This document shows positions 37,564 to 47,901 of a stretch of DNA of 64,000 bases, in pieces. The stretch comes from Vogesella indigofera (GTDB taxonomy: Bacteria; Pseudomonadota; Gammaproteobacteria; Burkholderiales; Chromobacteriaceae). Location: positions 1-64,000 of the forward strand of contig NZ_RBID01000002.1 of NCBI RefSeq assembly GCF_003633895.1. Direction: 5' to 3'. The notes under the pieces were generated by a model. It saw only the letters and a list, made by a program, of their open reading frames with translations, made no database searches and was not told where the DNA came from. Position 1 is the first letter of the stretch. Every line of letters begins with the position of its first letter. Made by a program: the position numbers and the translations under genes.

Positions 37564-40500
37564 ATGATGAAAAAAATCAACCTGTCGGAATGGGCGCTGC
37601 GCAACGGCTCGCTGGTGCAGTACCTGATGGTGGTGCTGATGGTGGCCGGACTGTTCGCCTACACCCAGCTGGGACAGAAGGAAGACCCGGAATTCACCTT
37701 CAAGGCGATGATGGTGCGCGTGCTGTGGCCCGGCGCCACCGCGCTGGAGACCGAGCAGCAGGTCACCGACAAGATCGAGAAGAAGCTGCAGGAAATGGGC
37801 GAGCTGGAGTACGTGAAGAGCTACACCAAGCCGGGTGAAGCGCTGCTGATCCTGTCGATCCGCGAGGATGTGCCGCCCAAGAACGTGCAGCAACTGTGGT
37901 ACACGGTGCGCAAGAAACTCGGCGACATCCGCCACACCCTGCCCACCGACATCCGCGGCCCGTTCTTCAACGACGAGTTCGGCGACACCTTCGGCAACAT
38001 CTACGCCTTTACCGGCGACGGCTTCAGCTACGAAGAGGTGCGCCGCTACGTCGACGGTGTGCGCCAGGAGATCCTGCGCCTGCCCGACGTCGGCAAGGTG
38101 GACCTGATCGGCGAACAGGAAGAGCGCATCTACGTGACGCTGTCCAACGCCAAGCTGGCGGCGCTGCAGCTGGACGCGCGCACCATCTGGAGCGCGCTGG
38201 CGGAGCAGAACGCGATGACGCCGGCCGGCAATTACGACACCGCCAGCGACCGCATCTGGGTGCGCGTCTCCGGCAGCTACGGCTCGGTGGCGGCCATTGC
38301 CGACACCCCGCTCAGTGCCGGTGGCAAGAGTTTCCGTCTGGGCGATATCGCCACGGTCGAGCGCCAGTTCGTCACCCCGCCGTCGTTCGGCATGCGTTTT
38401 GACGGCAAGCCGGCGCTTGGTCTCGCCATCAGCATGAAACAGGGCGGCGACGTGCTGAAACTGGGTAACAACCTGCAGCTGCTGATGCAGGAAGTACAGA
38501 ACAAGCTGCCGGTCGGCATGCAGATCCACTCGGTGTCCGACCAGCCGCAGGTGGTGAAGAACGCGGTCGGCGAATTCATGAAGGTGCTGATCGAGGCGGT
38601 GGTGATCGTGCTGGCGGTGTGCTTCCTCAGCCTGGGCGTGCGCAACGGCATCGTGGTGGCGCTGTCCATCCCGCTGGTGCTGGCGATGACCTTCCTCGCC
38701 ATGTACCTGCTCGGCATCGACCTGCAGCGCATCTCGCTCGGCTCGCTGATCATCGCGCTGGGCCTGCTGGTCGACGACGCCATCATCGCGGTGGAAATGA
38801 TGGCGCTGAAGCTGGAACAGGGCTGGAACAAGTTCCAGGCCGCCACCTTTGCCTACACCAGCACCGCCTTCCCGATGCTGACCGGCACCCTGCTCACCGC
38901 GGCCACCTTCCTGCCGGTGGGCATGGCCCGCTCCAACGCCGGCGAGTACGTGTTCAGCCTGTTCTCGGTGGTCAGCATCGCGCTGCTGCTGTCGTGGATC
39001 GTGGCGGTGGTGTTCGTGCCCTACCTCGGCTACAAGCTGCTGCCGGAACACCACGCCGGCAGTGCGCACGAGGACGTCTACCACAAGCCGTTCTACCTGC
39101 GCTTCCGCGCCACGGTGGAGTGGTGCCTCGACCACCGCAAGACGGTGATCGCGCTGACCGCGGCCGCGTTCCTGCTGTCACTGGTGGCGTTCAAGCTGTT
39201 CGTGCAGCAGCAGTTCTTTCCCTCCTCCAACCGCGTCGAGCTGATGGTGGACATGTGGCTGCCGCAGGGCGCCAGCTACCAGGCCACCGAGGCCGAAGTA
39301 CGCAAGCTGGAGGCGCTGATCAAGGACGACCCGCACGTGGTCAGCACCACCGCCTACGTCGGCGGCGGCAGCCCGCGCTTCTACCTGCCGCTGGACCAGC
39401 AGCAGCAGCACCTGAACTATGCGCAGCTGATGGTGATGACGCGCGACGAAAAGGTGCGCGAAGACGTCAAGCACAAGCTGGAAACGCTGTTCGAGCGCGA
39501 CTTCCCGATGGTGCGCGGCCGCGTCACGCGGCTGGAGAACGGCCCGCCGGTCGGCTACGCGGTGCAGTTCCGCGTGATGGGCGAGGACCACGCCAAGGTG
39601 CGCAGCATTGCGGCCAACGTTGAAACGCTGTTGCGCGCCCATCCCGGTGCCCGCCACGTCAACATCGACTGGGGCGAGCAGGTGAAGGCGCTGCGGGTGG
39701 AGATCGACCAGGACAAGGCGCGGGTGCTGGGCGTCTCCAGCCAGTCGCTCAGCCGCCAGCTGCAGTTGCTGATCAGCGGCAGCACCGTCAGTGAATGGCG
39801 TGAAGGCGACCGCAGCATCGGCATCGTGGCGCGGCTGGACAACGCCGGCCGCGAGCAGGTGGACGCGCTGGGCAGCCTGATGGTGCAGACCGCCAGCGGC
39901 AAGTACGTGCCGGTGGCGCAGCTGGGCAGCATCAGCTACCAGCCGGAGGAAAGCATCATCTGGCGCCGCAACCGGCTGCCGACGGTGACGGTGCGCGCCG
40001 ATGCCGCCGACGGCGTGCAGGCCGCCGACATCTCCAAGGCGCTGTGGCCCAAGCTGCAGCAGCTGGAGAAGACGCTGCCGCTGGGCTACCACATCGAGCT
40101 GGGCGGCTCGCTGGAAGCGAGCCAGAACTCGCAGGGCGCGATCGCCAAGGTGACGCCGCTGATGCTGGTGGTGGTGCTGACGCTGCTGATGATCCAGCTC
40201 GGCAGCTTCCAGCGCACGCTGCTGGTGGTGCTGACCGCGCCGCTGGGACTGATCGGCGTCACGCTGACGCTGATCCTGTTCGGCGCGCCGTTCGGCTTTG
40301 TCGCGATGCTGGGGGTGATCGCGCTGTTCGGCATGATCATGCGCAACTCGGTGATCCTGGTCGACCAGATCGAGACCGACATCGGCGAGGGCATCGACCG
40401 CTTCGAGGCCATCGTCGGCTCCACCGTGCGCCGCTTCCGCCCGATCATGCTCACCGCGCTGGCGGCGATCCTGGCGATGATCCCGCTGTCGCGCAGCACC

Positions 40501-40623
40501 TTCTGGGGGCCGATGGCGGTGGCGATCATGGGCGGCCTGCTGGTGGCCACCGTGCTGACGCTGCTGTTCCTGCCGGCGCTGTACGCGCAGTGGTTCGGCG
40601 TCAAGCGCCCGCAAACAAATTAA
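37564..40623 (+). CDS. RND efflux pump, inner-membrane transporter
   Basis: 1019 residues with twelve membrane helices and two large periplasmic loops. Proton-relay acidic pair in GLLVDDAIIAVEMM (TM4) and the second-half PLSRSTFWGPMAVAIMGG near the C-terminus are visible. Overall it resembles TriC/MdtB-like drug pumps, but the substrate cannot be told. Nine bases after the adaptor gene, start preceded by AAGGGA. Confidence 0.94.
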   Translation: MMKKINLSEWALRNGSLVQYLMVVLMVAGLFAYTQLGQKEDPEFTFKAMMVRVLWPGATALETEQQVTDKIEKKLQEMGELEYVKSYTKPGEALLILSIREDVPPKNVQQLWYTVRKKLGDIRHTLPTDIRGPFFNDEFGDTFGNIYAFTGDGFSYEEVRRYVDGVRQEILRLPDVGKVDLIGEQEERIYVTLSNAKLAALQLDARTIWSALAEQNAMTPAGNYDTASDRIWVRVSGSYGSVAAIADTPLSAGGKSFRLGDIATVERQFVTPPSFGMRFDGKPALGLAISMKQGGDVLKLGNNLQLLMQEVQNKLPVGMQIHSVSDQPQVVKNAVGEFMKVLIEAVVIVLAVCFLSLGVRNGIVVALSIPLVLAMTFLAMYLLGIDLQRISLGSLIIALGLLVDDAIIAVEMMALKLEQGWNKFQAATFAYTSTAFPMLTGTLLTAATFLPVGMARSNAGEYVFSLFSVVSIALLLSWIVAVVFVPYLGYKLLPEHHAGSAHEDVYHKPFYLRFRATVEWCLDHRKTVIALTAAAFLLSLVAFKLFVQQQFFPSSNRVELMVDMWLPQGASYQATEAEVRKLEALIKDDPHVVSTTAYVGGGSPRFYLPLDQQQQHLNYAQLMVMTRDEKVREDVKHKLETLFERDFPMVRGRVTRLENGPPVGYAVQFRVMGEDHAKVRSIAANVETLLRAHPGARHVNIDWGEQVKALRVEIDQDKARVLGVSSQSLSRQLQLLISGSTVSEWREGDRSIGIVARLDNAGREQVDALGSLMVQTASGKYVPVAQLGSISYQPEESIIWRRNRLPTVTVRADAADGVQAADISKALWPKLQQLEKTLPLGYHIELGGSLEASQNSQGAIAKVTPLMLVVVLTLLMIQLGSFQRTLLVVLTAPLGLIGVTLTLILFGAPFGFVAMLGVIALFGMIMRNSVILVDQIETDIGEGIDRFEAIVGSTVRRFRPIMLTALAAILAMIPLSRSTFWGPMAVAIMGGLLVATVLTLLFLPALYAQWFGVKRPQTN

Positions 40624-40703
40624 TCAATCCCGAGTGAAGCCGCTACCGGAATTGGGTAAGGTAGAGGCTTCACCGCTTTCATGATGCAACCGGAATGCCC
40701 ACT

Positions 40704-42011
40704 ATGAAGCTCATCCGCACCCTAGGCCTTGGCGCCCTGCTCGGCAGCGCCCTCGCCGCCCCGGCCCACGCCTTCGACCTGCTGCAGGCGCTGCAGGCCG
40801 CGCGCCAATACGATGCCGGCTACGCCAGCGCCAGCGCCGCCAACCGTGCCGGTGCCGAAAAGGCGGTCCAGGGTCGCGCGCTGCTGCTGCCCAGCATCGG
40901 GCTGAGCGCCGCCAGCACCCAGACCAAGCCGCTGCAACCGGCGGCCGGCAATTACCGCAGCGACAGCCTCGGCGTGCAGCTGACGCAACCGCTGTTCGAC
41001 ACCGCCAGCTACAGCGGCTACCAGAAGGGCAAGATCGCCAGCACCGTGGCGCAGCTGCAGTTCGACGCCAGCGGCCAGCAACTGGTGATCGACGTCGCAA
41101 AAGCCTACTTCGACGCGCTGCTGGCCGAGGACGTGCTCAACGTCACCCGCGCCACCAAGAGCGCCTACGAGCGTCAGCTGGCACAGGCGCGCAAGGCGTT
41201 CGAGGTCGGCACCGCCACCATCACCGACACCCACGAGGCACAGGCCGGCTACGACGCCGCCACCGCCCAGGAAATCGCCGCCCTCAGCGACCTCGACCTC
41301 AAGCGCAACGCGCTGGCGCAGCTGACCGGCCTCAACCCGGAAAGCATCCGCCGCCTGCGCGACAAGCCACAACTGAGCGCCGCCGACCTCGGCACGCTGG
41401 AGACATGGACGCAACGCGCGCAGCAGAACAGCCTGGCGCTGCAGCTGCAACAGCAGCAGCTGGCACTGGCCGAAAAGAACCTGGACGAAGCGCGCGGCAA
41501 GCACCTGCCCACGGTCAGCCTCAACGCCGGCTACAGCCACAACCGCAGCACCGACGCCAGCAGCGTCGCCAGCGGCCGCGACACCACGCGCGGCAGCAGC
41601 CTCGGCCTCAGCCTGACACTGCCGCTGTACGCCGGCGGTGCCATCGACTCGCAAGTGACTGAAGCCGCGGCCAACCGCGACAAGGCACGCGAGGACCTGG
41701 AAGTCACCCGCCGCCAGAACGCACAGAACGTGCGCCGCAGCTGGCTGGGCGTCAGCAACGGCGCGGCGCTGGTCAAGGCGCAGGAACAGCTGCTGGTCTC
41801 CGCCAAGAGCAAGCTCGACGCCACCCGCCTCGGCAAGGACGTCGGCGTGCGCACCAACCTCGACCTGCTCAACGCGGAAAAGGACTACCAGGACGCCATC
41901 CGCGCGCTGGCGCAGGCACGCTACAACTTCCTGCAGGCGCGACTGGCGCTGGCACAGGCCGCCGGCACGCTGGACGACGAGGTGGTGGCCGAGGTCAACC
42001 GTTTCTTCTGA
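40704..42011 (+). CDS. TolC family outer-membrane efflux channel
   Basis: 435 residues: cleavable signal peptide ending APAHA, then two repeated halves of outer-membrane efflux domain with long helices (for example LAQARKAFEVGTATITDTHEA and RLGKDVGVRTNLDLLNAEKD), the standard TolC motifs. Completes the tripartite pump. The ATG at 40704 is preferred over 40695 because of the distance to CGGA. 80 bases follow the transporter gene. Confidence 0.94.
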   Translation: MKLIRTLGLGALLGSALAAPAHAFDLLQALQAARQYDAGYASASAANRAGAEKAVQGRALLLPSIGLSAASTQTKPLQPAAGNYRSDSLGVQLTQPLFDTASYSGYQKGKIASTVAQLQFDASGQQLVIDVAKAYFDALLAEDVLNVTRATKSAYERQLAQARKAFEVGTATITDTHEAQAGYDAATAQEIAALSDLDLKRNALAQLTGLNPESIRRLRDKPQLSAADLGTLETWTQRAQQNSLALQLQQQQLALAEKNLDEARGKHLPTVSLNAGYSHNRSTDASSVASGRDTTRGSSLGLSLTLPLYAGGAIDSQVTEAAANRDKAREDLEVTRRQNAQNVRRSWLGVSNGAALVKAQEQLLVSAKSKLDATRLGKDVGVRTNLDLLNAEKDYQDAIRALAQARYNFLQARLALAQAAGTLDDEVVAEVNRFF

Positions 42012-42043
42012 TCCCAGCTTGCAGCGGACAAGGCATCAAAAAC

Positions 42044-42077
42044 ATTGCGGCCAACCTTGGACAAGGTTGGCCGCAAT
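42044..42077 (-). terminator. Terminator made of an inverted motif pair between tolC-like and GT9 genes
   Basis: ATTGCGGCCAACCTT (42044-42058) and its complement (42063-42077) enclose four bases. The T-tract (GTTTTTG) lies on the minus-strand exit, so it best serves the glycosyltransferase cluster. Convergent junction. Confidence 0.85.
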
Positions 42078-42113
42078 CACAACAACTCAACGTTTTCAGA
42101 AACGACTCGGTCG

Positions 42114-43160
42114 CTACTCTTCCCCAGCCGCCTGTGGCAGCAAGTCATCGATTGCATCCACAACAGCCGGCACAGGAATATGGGCAACCTGCCAGTCCTG
42201 TTCGGAACCGGAGGTCAGCACCCGGTGCGGCACCTGCCACGGATACCAATGCTTGGTCTTTTTATCGAGATGCTCGAACAAGCCAACCACGCTGGCCCCG
42301 CTCCCTGCCGCGAGATGCAGACCGCCGCCATCCGAACACACCGCCAGATCGGCACAAGAAAATGCTGCCATCAACTCCTTGACCGTCCGGGTGGGATAAA
42401 ACACCAAACGCTCGTGCTCCGGGAACTGGCTGCGAATGTAATCCGCTTTCTCATCATCCCCCGGATGACGAGGATCATCGGCGGCGCCTGGCGCCCACAA
42501 CAACAGGAAATCCACGTCCCGCGACAAGCAGGTACGGATCACCTCGCAAAAATGCTCGACTGCCCAGACCCGGCTGTTCTCGCGGGCACTGATGTGCAAG
42601 GCGATAACCGGGCGCTGCCTGGTGGAAAAACGTCGGGCCAAGACATCAGGCACCACAACAGCAGGCAAATTCAGCCTGCCAGGAGCTTGAGTCACACCAA
42701 GCGGTAACAAAAGTTCGGCAAGACACTCTACTTCATGACGGAATACATGATCCCGCGTGAAGGGGATCGGGTAGTCCACGATGCCATCATAGTCTGTCCC
42801 CTCCGACACAAAACTGATCACATGTTTCGGTCTGGCGGCCTTTGCCAGACGTACGGCATTCTTGGGATAACCCGAGCCGGCCACAATCGCGTAATCAAAA
42901 TGCTCGCGCCGCAACGCAAGGTAGGTCATCAGCTTGCGCCAGATTACCCGCACAACCGAATCCCCCGCTCCGCGGTGCTTCAGTTTGGTATAGAAGTACA
43001 CGCCATCCAGCAGCGGGTGCCCATCCAGCACGTCCTTGTTGTAGTCATTGACCAGTGCATAGATTGCTGCTTGCGGATATTTTTCACGCAGAGCTGCTAT
43101 CAATGGCGTGGTACAAACCAGATCGCCAATATTGTCACGGCGTATCACCAAAATCTTCAT
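42114..43160 (-). CDS. Glycosyltransferase family 9 (heptosyltransferase-like) protein
   Basis: 348 residues with the GT9 opening ILVIRRDNIGDLVCTTPLIAALREKYP and the C-terminal CSDGGGLHLAAGSGASVVGLFE. Expected to transfer heptose or a related sugar from a nucleotide donor to the LPS core. Unlike the other three GT9 proteins here it lacks the C-terminal cysteine cluster. Start overlaps the O-antigen ligase stop (ATGA). Last gene of the cluster. Confidence 0.88.
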   Translation of the reverse strand: MKILVIRRDNIGDLVCTTPLIAALREKYPQAAIYALVNDYNKDVLDGHPLLDGVYFYTKLKHRGAGDSVVRVIWRKLMTYLALRREHFDYAIVAGSGYPKNAVRLAKAARPKHVISFVSEGTDYDGIVDYPIPFTRDHVFRHEVECLAELLLPLGVTQAPGRLNLPAVVVPDVLARRFSTRQRPVIALHISARENSRVWAVEHFCEVIRTCLSRDVDFLLLWAPGAADDPRHPGDDEKADYIRSQFPEHERLVFYPTRTVKELMAAFSCADLAVCSDGGGLHLAAGSGASVVGLFEHLDKKTKHWYPWQVPHRVLTSGSEQDWQVAHIPVPAVVDAIDDLLPQAAGEE

Positions 43161-44449
43161 GCCAGTTTTCCCGAAGAAGAGCCGGAACGGAGCACCACCT
43201 GCGACAGCAGCATGCCTGCCAGCATCATCAGTAACACCGCATTTGCCCACATGCCATTGGCAAACCCCACCAGCAAGAAGGCCGGGATGATGACCAACAG
43301 ACTGCTGGCAACCGGATGGCGTACCGTCTGCCGCCAAACTTGACGAAATGCCAGCCACAGTATCGCCAACAGGAATGACAGGTACACCAGCAAACCCAAC
43401 AAGCCGGTTTCCAGCGCCACCTGAAAGTACAGACTGTGAGGGTTGGCTTTGCCATACGGATATGCTCGTCCAGTGAAATATAAATAGGCAGAACGATTTC
43501 GTGGGTGAGTTCCAGCCTGCAGATACTTCAGTAACTGCTCATGCCGTGCCAGCAGTGCCAGCTTGCGCCAGCCGGGCCCATAACCAAGTACCGGCTGCTG
43601 GCGGATCAGAAAGTCGGTCGCAACCCAGATACCCTGGCGTTCCAGCAGAGCCGGATCCTGTTGGTAAGTGTCACTACGGAATGTGGAAGCATAGCGCTGC
43701 CACAGTTCAGGCTTGGCAGCAAATAGCCCTGCCGCTGAGATCACGCACCCGAGCAGCAATAGCAGGCTCTTACGCCACGAGCCGTTAAGCAGCAGCAACA
43801 ACAGCAGGCTGGCGACGATGACCAACAGTGGTGTCCGGCTCTGGTGCAACACCAGGTTCAGCATTTCCACACCCCACATCACCACCAGCAGCACGCGCCA
43901 ACGGCGCGACAGCCAGTCCTGCCCATATAGCAACAACACCGAAGTCAATGACAGATAGAACACCGCATCCATCGCATAGCCGCGCCGGTACGGTGCCAGC
44001 CAAGCCAGATCAAGGCCGTAATAAGCCAGCACCAATAACGAGCGCAGGGCAAAGCCCAGCACAAAGCCCAGCAGAATGATGCGAACCTGCTGCTCGCGAC
44101 GGATAAAGCTGCACGCCACCAGAAATACCAGCAACGGCTTCAGGTGGTCCTTCTTGAACTCGTTGAGGTTGTTGGCCAGCCAGTCGCCATTGAGCAGCAG
44201 CGAGACGACAAACACCAGTACCAGCAGCATAAACAGGCGGAATATCCCACTACGCCACGGCAGAGTTGGCCGCACGCACAGCAGCCAGCCAGTCCAAAGG
44301 ATGACAGCCATGAAAAAAGAGACATTCATGAGGCCGGTCAGCGCAGTCGAGGCCGAGGCAAAACAGAACAGAGCAATCAGGAAGAACAGCGGTTTCTCCA
44401 GCAGCGCCCCGTAGCGCGCCAGAGAGGAAGAAGGGCGAGTATCAGTCAT
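43157..44449 (-). CDS. waaL: O-antigen ligase/polymerase (WaaL-like)
   Basis: 430 residues with about eleven membrane helices and one large periplasmic loop (about 255-330) ending ANPHSLYFQVALETGLLGLL, the Wzy_C signature. Such proteins join O-antigen to lipid A-core, or polymerise O units; as it lies within a core glycosyltransferase cluster, ligation is more likely. A distinct GC-poorer, leucine-run-rich sequence. Overlaps both neighbours by a few bases. Confidence 0.85.
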   Translation of the reverse strand: MTDTRPSSSLARYGALLEKPLFFLIALFCFASASTALTGLMNVSFFMAVILWTGWLLCVRPTLPWRSGIFRLFMLLVLVFVVSLLLNGDWLANNLNEFKKDHLKPLLVFLVACSFIRREQQVRIILLGFVLGFALRSLLVLAYYGLDLAWLAPYRRGYAMDAVFYLSLTSVLLLYGQDWLSRRWRVLLVVMWGVEMLNLVLHQSRTPLLVIVASLLLLLLLNGSWRKSLLLLLGCVISAAGLFAAKPELWQRYASTFRSDTYQQDPALLERQGIWVATDFLIRQQPVLGYGPGWRKLALLARHEQLLKYLQAGTHPRNRSAYLYFTGRAYPYGKANPHSLYFQVALETGLLGLLVYLSFLLAILWLAFRQVWRQTVRHPVASSLLVIIPAFLLVGFANGMWANAVLLMMLAGMLLSQVVLRSGSSSGKLA

Positions 44450-45551
44450 TCAGGGCTTCTTTCGCTGCCGCCAGGATGTCCCCAACCGCAACAGTGCGGA
44501 TACAGGCTCGATCACCCGTCTTGCAGGTATAAGGGGCGTTGAATACAAAGGCACACGGATAGCAGGGTGGCTGTTTCGACACGAAACGTACTTGCGGCCC
44601 CAGCGGTCGCTGCTCGCGAAAATCCACCGGCCCGACGATCACGACCATAGGCACGTCGAAGGTATCCGCCAGATAGGTCAGACCGGAGTCGACGCCGATG
44701 AACAGCTTCAAGCGCTGCATCAGCGCCGGCAGCTCGTCCAGCTGGAAGGCGCCGGCGGCATTGATCACGCGTTCGGCGCCCTTCACGCGACCCACCACGG
44801 CAGCAGCACAGGGGCCGTCTTCCGGGCCGCCGATCAGCACCACCTGTCCCGGATAATCCTGCAACAGCCGCGTCACCAGCGCCGCCAGCAAGTCCTCGCC
44901 CAGCTCCTTCAGTTTGTTGGCGCTGGAGATCGCCAGTCCGATGGCGGAATGGTCAGGGGTAACACCCAGCCGGTCACACACGGTTTCGCCGCTGACGGCG
45001 ATGGCCATTTTCTTGCGCAGGCCCATGGCGATGCCCTGCTGCTGCAACAGGCGCTGCTTGGTAGCCAGTACCAGTTCGCCCGGGCGATGCTGTTCGGTCA
45101 GGTCGATACAGTGGCGCAGCGCGGCCAGCGTGCGGCCAACCTTGGTCGGCATGATGGACAGCGTGCGCGGCACACCGGACCAGATCAGCCCGCACAGTAT
45201 CGGTAGCGACGGTGACAGGTTGACCGCCAGGTCGTAGCGCCCGCCAGCAATCAGCTGCGCCAGCCGCCATTTCCCCGCCCAGCCGCGCCAGGAGTCGGAG
45301 CGGATGGCGATGCAGTGGTCGACCTCGCTCAGGCCGGCAATGATCTTGCCGGTGACCGGCGCGTGCAGCACGGTGAGTTGCGCGTCGGGATAGTGCTGCC
45401 GCAGCGCCAGGATCACCGGCGTGGCACACAGCATGTCGCCGATCTTGGCAGTCTGCACCAGCAGGATGCGCTCGATCTTGCCCCGGCGCTGCAAGCGCTT
45501 GGCCAGCCACCACCACGGCGCCAGCAGATAGGTCAGCAGCACGTAGATCAT
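44442..45551 (-). CDS. Glycosyltransferase family 9 protein
   Basis: 369 residues; N-terminal hydrophobic/amphipathic lead (YVLLTYLLAPWWWLAKRL) then GT9 core ILLVQTAKIGDMLCATPVILALRQ and GVDSGLTYLADTFDVPMVVI. C-terminal cysteine cluster PPCYPCAF...CKTGDRACI. Probable heptosyltransferase of LPS core; acceptor unknown. The recurring motif at 45131 encodes TKVGRT. Overlaps waaL by 8 bases and the upstream GT4 gene by ATGA. Confidence 0.88.
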   Translation of the reverse strand: MIYVLLTYLLAPWWWLAKRLQRRGKIERILLVQTAKIGDMLCATPVILALRQHYPDAQLTVLHAPVTGKIIAGLSEVDHCIAIRSDSWRGWAGKWRLAQLIAGGRYDLAVNLSPSLPILCGLIWSGVPRTLSIMPTKVGRTLAALRHCIDLTEQHRPGELVLATKQRLLQQQGIAMGLRKKMAIAVSGETVCDRLGVTPDHSAIGLAISSANKLKELGEDLLAALVTRLLQDYPGQVVLIGGPEDGPCAAAVVGRVKGAERVINAAGAFQLDELPALMQRLKLFIGVDSGLTYLADTFDVPMVVIVGPVDFREQRPLGPQVRFVSKQPPCYPCAFVFNAPYTCKTGDRACIRTVAVGDILAAAKEALND

Positions 45552-46759
45552 GGTTTGCGCGCCGCCTCCGCCAGAATGGCCTCGGTACCGGCCACGTAGC
45601 GGGCGATGGTGTACTGCGCCTTGACCCGCACCTCCCCGGCCTGCCCCATGCGCTGACGCAGGCCGGCATCGGCCACCAGTTTAGCCAGCGCCTCGGCCAG
45701 CGCCGCGCTGTCGCCATACGGTACCAGCAGGCCGCTGTCGCCATCGGCGACCAGCTCCTGCGAGCCAACCACGCGTGAGGCCACTACCGGCTTGGCCAGC
45801 AGCATCGCCTCCAGCAGCACCCGCGGCAGGCCCTCGCTTTGCGACACCAGCACGCAGACGTCCATCGCCGCGGTATAGGCCAGCGGCTGCGGCTGGAAGC
45901 CGGCAAACACCACCTGCCCGGCAATGCCGAGGCTTGCGGCCAACCTTTCCAGTTCGGCGCGCTGCGGGCCGTCGCCGACCAACAGCAGGCGCACCGGCAG
46001 CTGGCGCCGCACCAGTTCGGCCGTCGCCTGCAGCAAGAAGCGCAGCCCCTTGCGTTCCACCAGTTGCCCGACCGCACCCAGCACGATTTCGTGCTCGCGA
46101 CCTACCAGCAACGTCCCCCGCACTGCAGCGCCATCCGGCAAGGTCTGCGCCGGGTCGATGCCGTTGAGCACCGCCACGCACTTGTCCGGCTGCACGCCGT
46201 GACGAACCAGTGCCCCGACCACGCCGTTGGAGACACCGATCACCTTGCTGGCCACCCGGTTGACGATGGCGGCATCGGCGGCATCCATCAGCGGCTCGAT
46301 GCGGCAATGCTGCACTACCGGCACGCCGCTCTGTTCGGCCGCCAGATAGCCTTCCAGGTTGGAACGCGGCTGGTTGTTCATGTACAGCAGGTCAAAGCGC
46401 TCGTCACGCAGCTGGCGCGCAATCGCGGCGGCATTGGGCGCAATGCGCCAGGCGTGCTCGATGCGCTTGACCAGGGCCTGGCGCCAGGGCTTATGCCAGG
46501 CTAGCAGGCCACGCGCCAGTTCCTTGGCCAGCTTGGCCCACAGCGGCTGCTTGCGCTGCGGTAACAGCCGCAGCGGCATGCCGATAGCGGCCAGCTCGCG
46601 CGACAGCGTGCTCTGGCCCTTGCTGTAATCGCGGTAAAACAGGCAGGTGATGTCAAAACGCTCGCGATCGATGCGCTTGAGCAGCTCGAACAGGCTATTG
46701 GTCCCGCCGCCCCATTCATTGCCGGTATCCAGCAACAGGATTCTGGTTCGGGTTGTCAT
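45548..46759 (-). CDS. Glycosyltransferase family 4 protein
   Basis: 403 residues with the GT-B fold: N-terminal LLLDTGNEWGGGTNSLFELL, and nucleotide-sugar site EGLPRVLLEAMLLAKPVVAS (E-x7-E pattern). Retaining transferase of LPS core or O-antigen; sugar unknown. Overlaps both neighbours with ATGA junctions. Motif copy at 45934 encodes part of ERLAASLG. Confidence 0.9.
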   Translation of the reverse strand: MTTRTRILLLDTGNEWGGGTNSLFELLKRIDRERFDITCLFYRDYSKGQSTLSRELAAIGMPLRLLPQRKQPLWAKLAKELARGLLAWHKPWRQALVKRIEHAWRIAPNAAAIARQLRDERFDLLYMNNQPRSNLEGYLAAEQSGVPVVQHCRIEPLMDAADAAIVNRVASKVIGVSNGVVGALVRHGVQPDKCVAVLNGIDPAQTLPDGAAVRGTLLVGREHEIVLGAVGQLVERKGLRFLLQATAELVRRQLPVRLLLVGDGPQRAELERLAASLGIAGQVVFAGFQPQPLAYTAAMDVCVLVSQSEGLPRVLLEAMLLAKPVVASRVVGSQELVADGDSGLLVPYGDSAALAEALAKLVADAGLRQRMGQAGEVRVKAQYTIARYVAGTEAILAEAARKP

Positions 46760-47901
46760 TGAGAATTCTCCGGTTGCAACGACAACTGGTGCTCACAGGC
46801 GGCCAGCACTTCGTCAACCGTAATGTTGTCCATGCACGGCGGCGCCGCATATCGGCAGCGTTTGCCGAGGCAGGGTTCGCAGGTGCGGTGTTTCTGGATC
46901 ACGATATGGCGTTGCAGCTCGGTGGTCGGGCCGGAGCCGTGCCAGTGCGCGGCGGCAAACAGGCCGACGATCGGCGTGCCCACCGCAATCGCCATGTGCA
47001 TGATGCCGGTGTCCGGCGTCACCAGACAGGCAAAACGCTGTACCAGCGCCGGCATCCGCGTCAGCGGCAACTGCCCTGCCGTCACCACCAGCCGCGCGTC
47101 GTTGACCGCGCCGGCAACGGCATCGGCCAGCGCCCGCTCCTGTGGCGAGCCGGTCACCACGATGCGTAAGCTTGGGTTGGCCGCAAGCAGGCGCTGCGCC
47201 AGCTCGGCATAGCGCTCCGGCCGCCAGCGCCGGCTGGCGGTCGAGGCGCCTACCTGGAAACCGATCACCGGCTGCTGCGGGGTGATGCCGTATTGCTGTT
47301 GCAGCCAGCCAGCCACCGCATCGCGGTTCTGTGCCGATACCGGCAGGATCATGTGCTTGTCGCTGCCGTCTGCACCGGCCAGCGCGGCCACGGCCAGGCG
47401 CTGGTCAATGCCGTGGGTGAAATCGCGCCAGTTGCTGACCTGCTGGTGATTGCTGAGCAAAAAACGGAAACGGCTGTTGTTGGGCAGCTTGAAGCGCCAG
47501 CGGGCACCGCTCAGATACGCCAGCGGCGTGGCCTGCGGCTCGTTGGCATGCAGAATGGCCACCAGATCGAAACGCTCGCGGCGCAGTGCCAGCGCCAGAC
47601 GCACAAAACGGCGATAGCCGCCGTGGTAGTCGATCAGGTCGTCGATGTCGGGATTATCGGCAAACAGACCGTGATACGGCGCGTTGACCAGCAGCACGAT
47701 GCGCGCCTGCGGGTAGCGCTGGCGCAGGCTGCGGATGGCCGGTGTGGATAACAGCGTGTCGCCGATGGCGGTGCAGGACATCACCAGGATGCGGCGGATG
47801 GCCACGGTACCCAGCTCGGCCGGGTCCGGCGCGCGGCGGTCGAAACGGCGGGCCAAGCCCAGCCCCCACGCCAGCAGGTTTTCACGGATGCGGGTGCCCA
47901 T
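46756..47901 (-). CDS. Glycosyltransferase family 9 protein
   Basis: 381 residues; GT9 core ILVMSCTAIGDTLLSTPAIRSLRQ, VTPDTGIMHMAIAVGTPIVGLF and C-terminal cysteine cluster CEPCLGKRCRYAAPPC. Probable heptosyltransferase. Starts in a TAATG overlap with the deacetylase stop. Motif copy at 47174 within LLAANPSL. Confidence 0.88.
   Translation of the reverse strand: MGTRIRENLLAWGLGLARRFDRRAPDPAELGTVAIRRILVMSCTAIGDTLLSTPAIRSLRQRYPQARIVLLVNAPYHGLFADNPDIDDLIDYHGGYRRFVRLALALRRERFDLVAILHANEPQATPLAYLSGARWRFKLPNNSRFRFLLSNHQQVSNWRDFTHGIDQRLAVAALAGADGSDKHMILPVSAQNRDAVAGWLQQQYGITPQQPVIGFQVGASTASRRWRPERYAELAQRLLAANPSLRIVVTGSPQERALADAVAGAVNDARLVVTAGQLPLTRMPALVQRFACLVTPDTGIMHMAIAVGTPIVGLFAAAHWHGSGPTTELQRHIVIQKHRTCEPCLGKRCRYAAPPCMDNITVDEVLAACEHQLSLQPENSQ

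Noticed and set aside
36448-39135. Minus-strand open frame of about 900 codons opposite the efflux genes
   Set aside because: Antisense to well-supported adaptor and RND genes; low-complexity His/Gln/Ala content.
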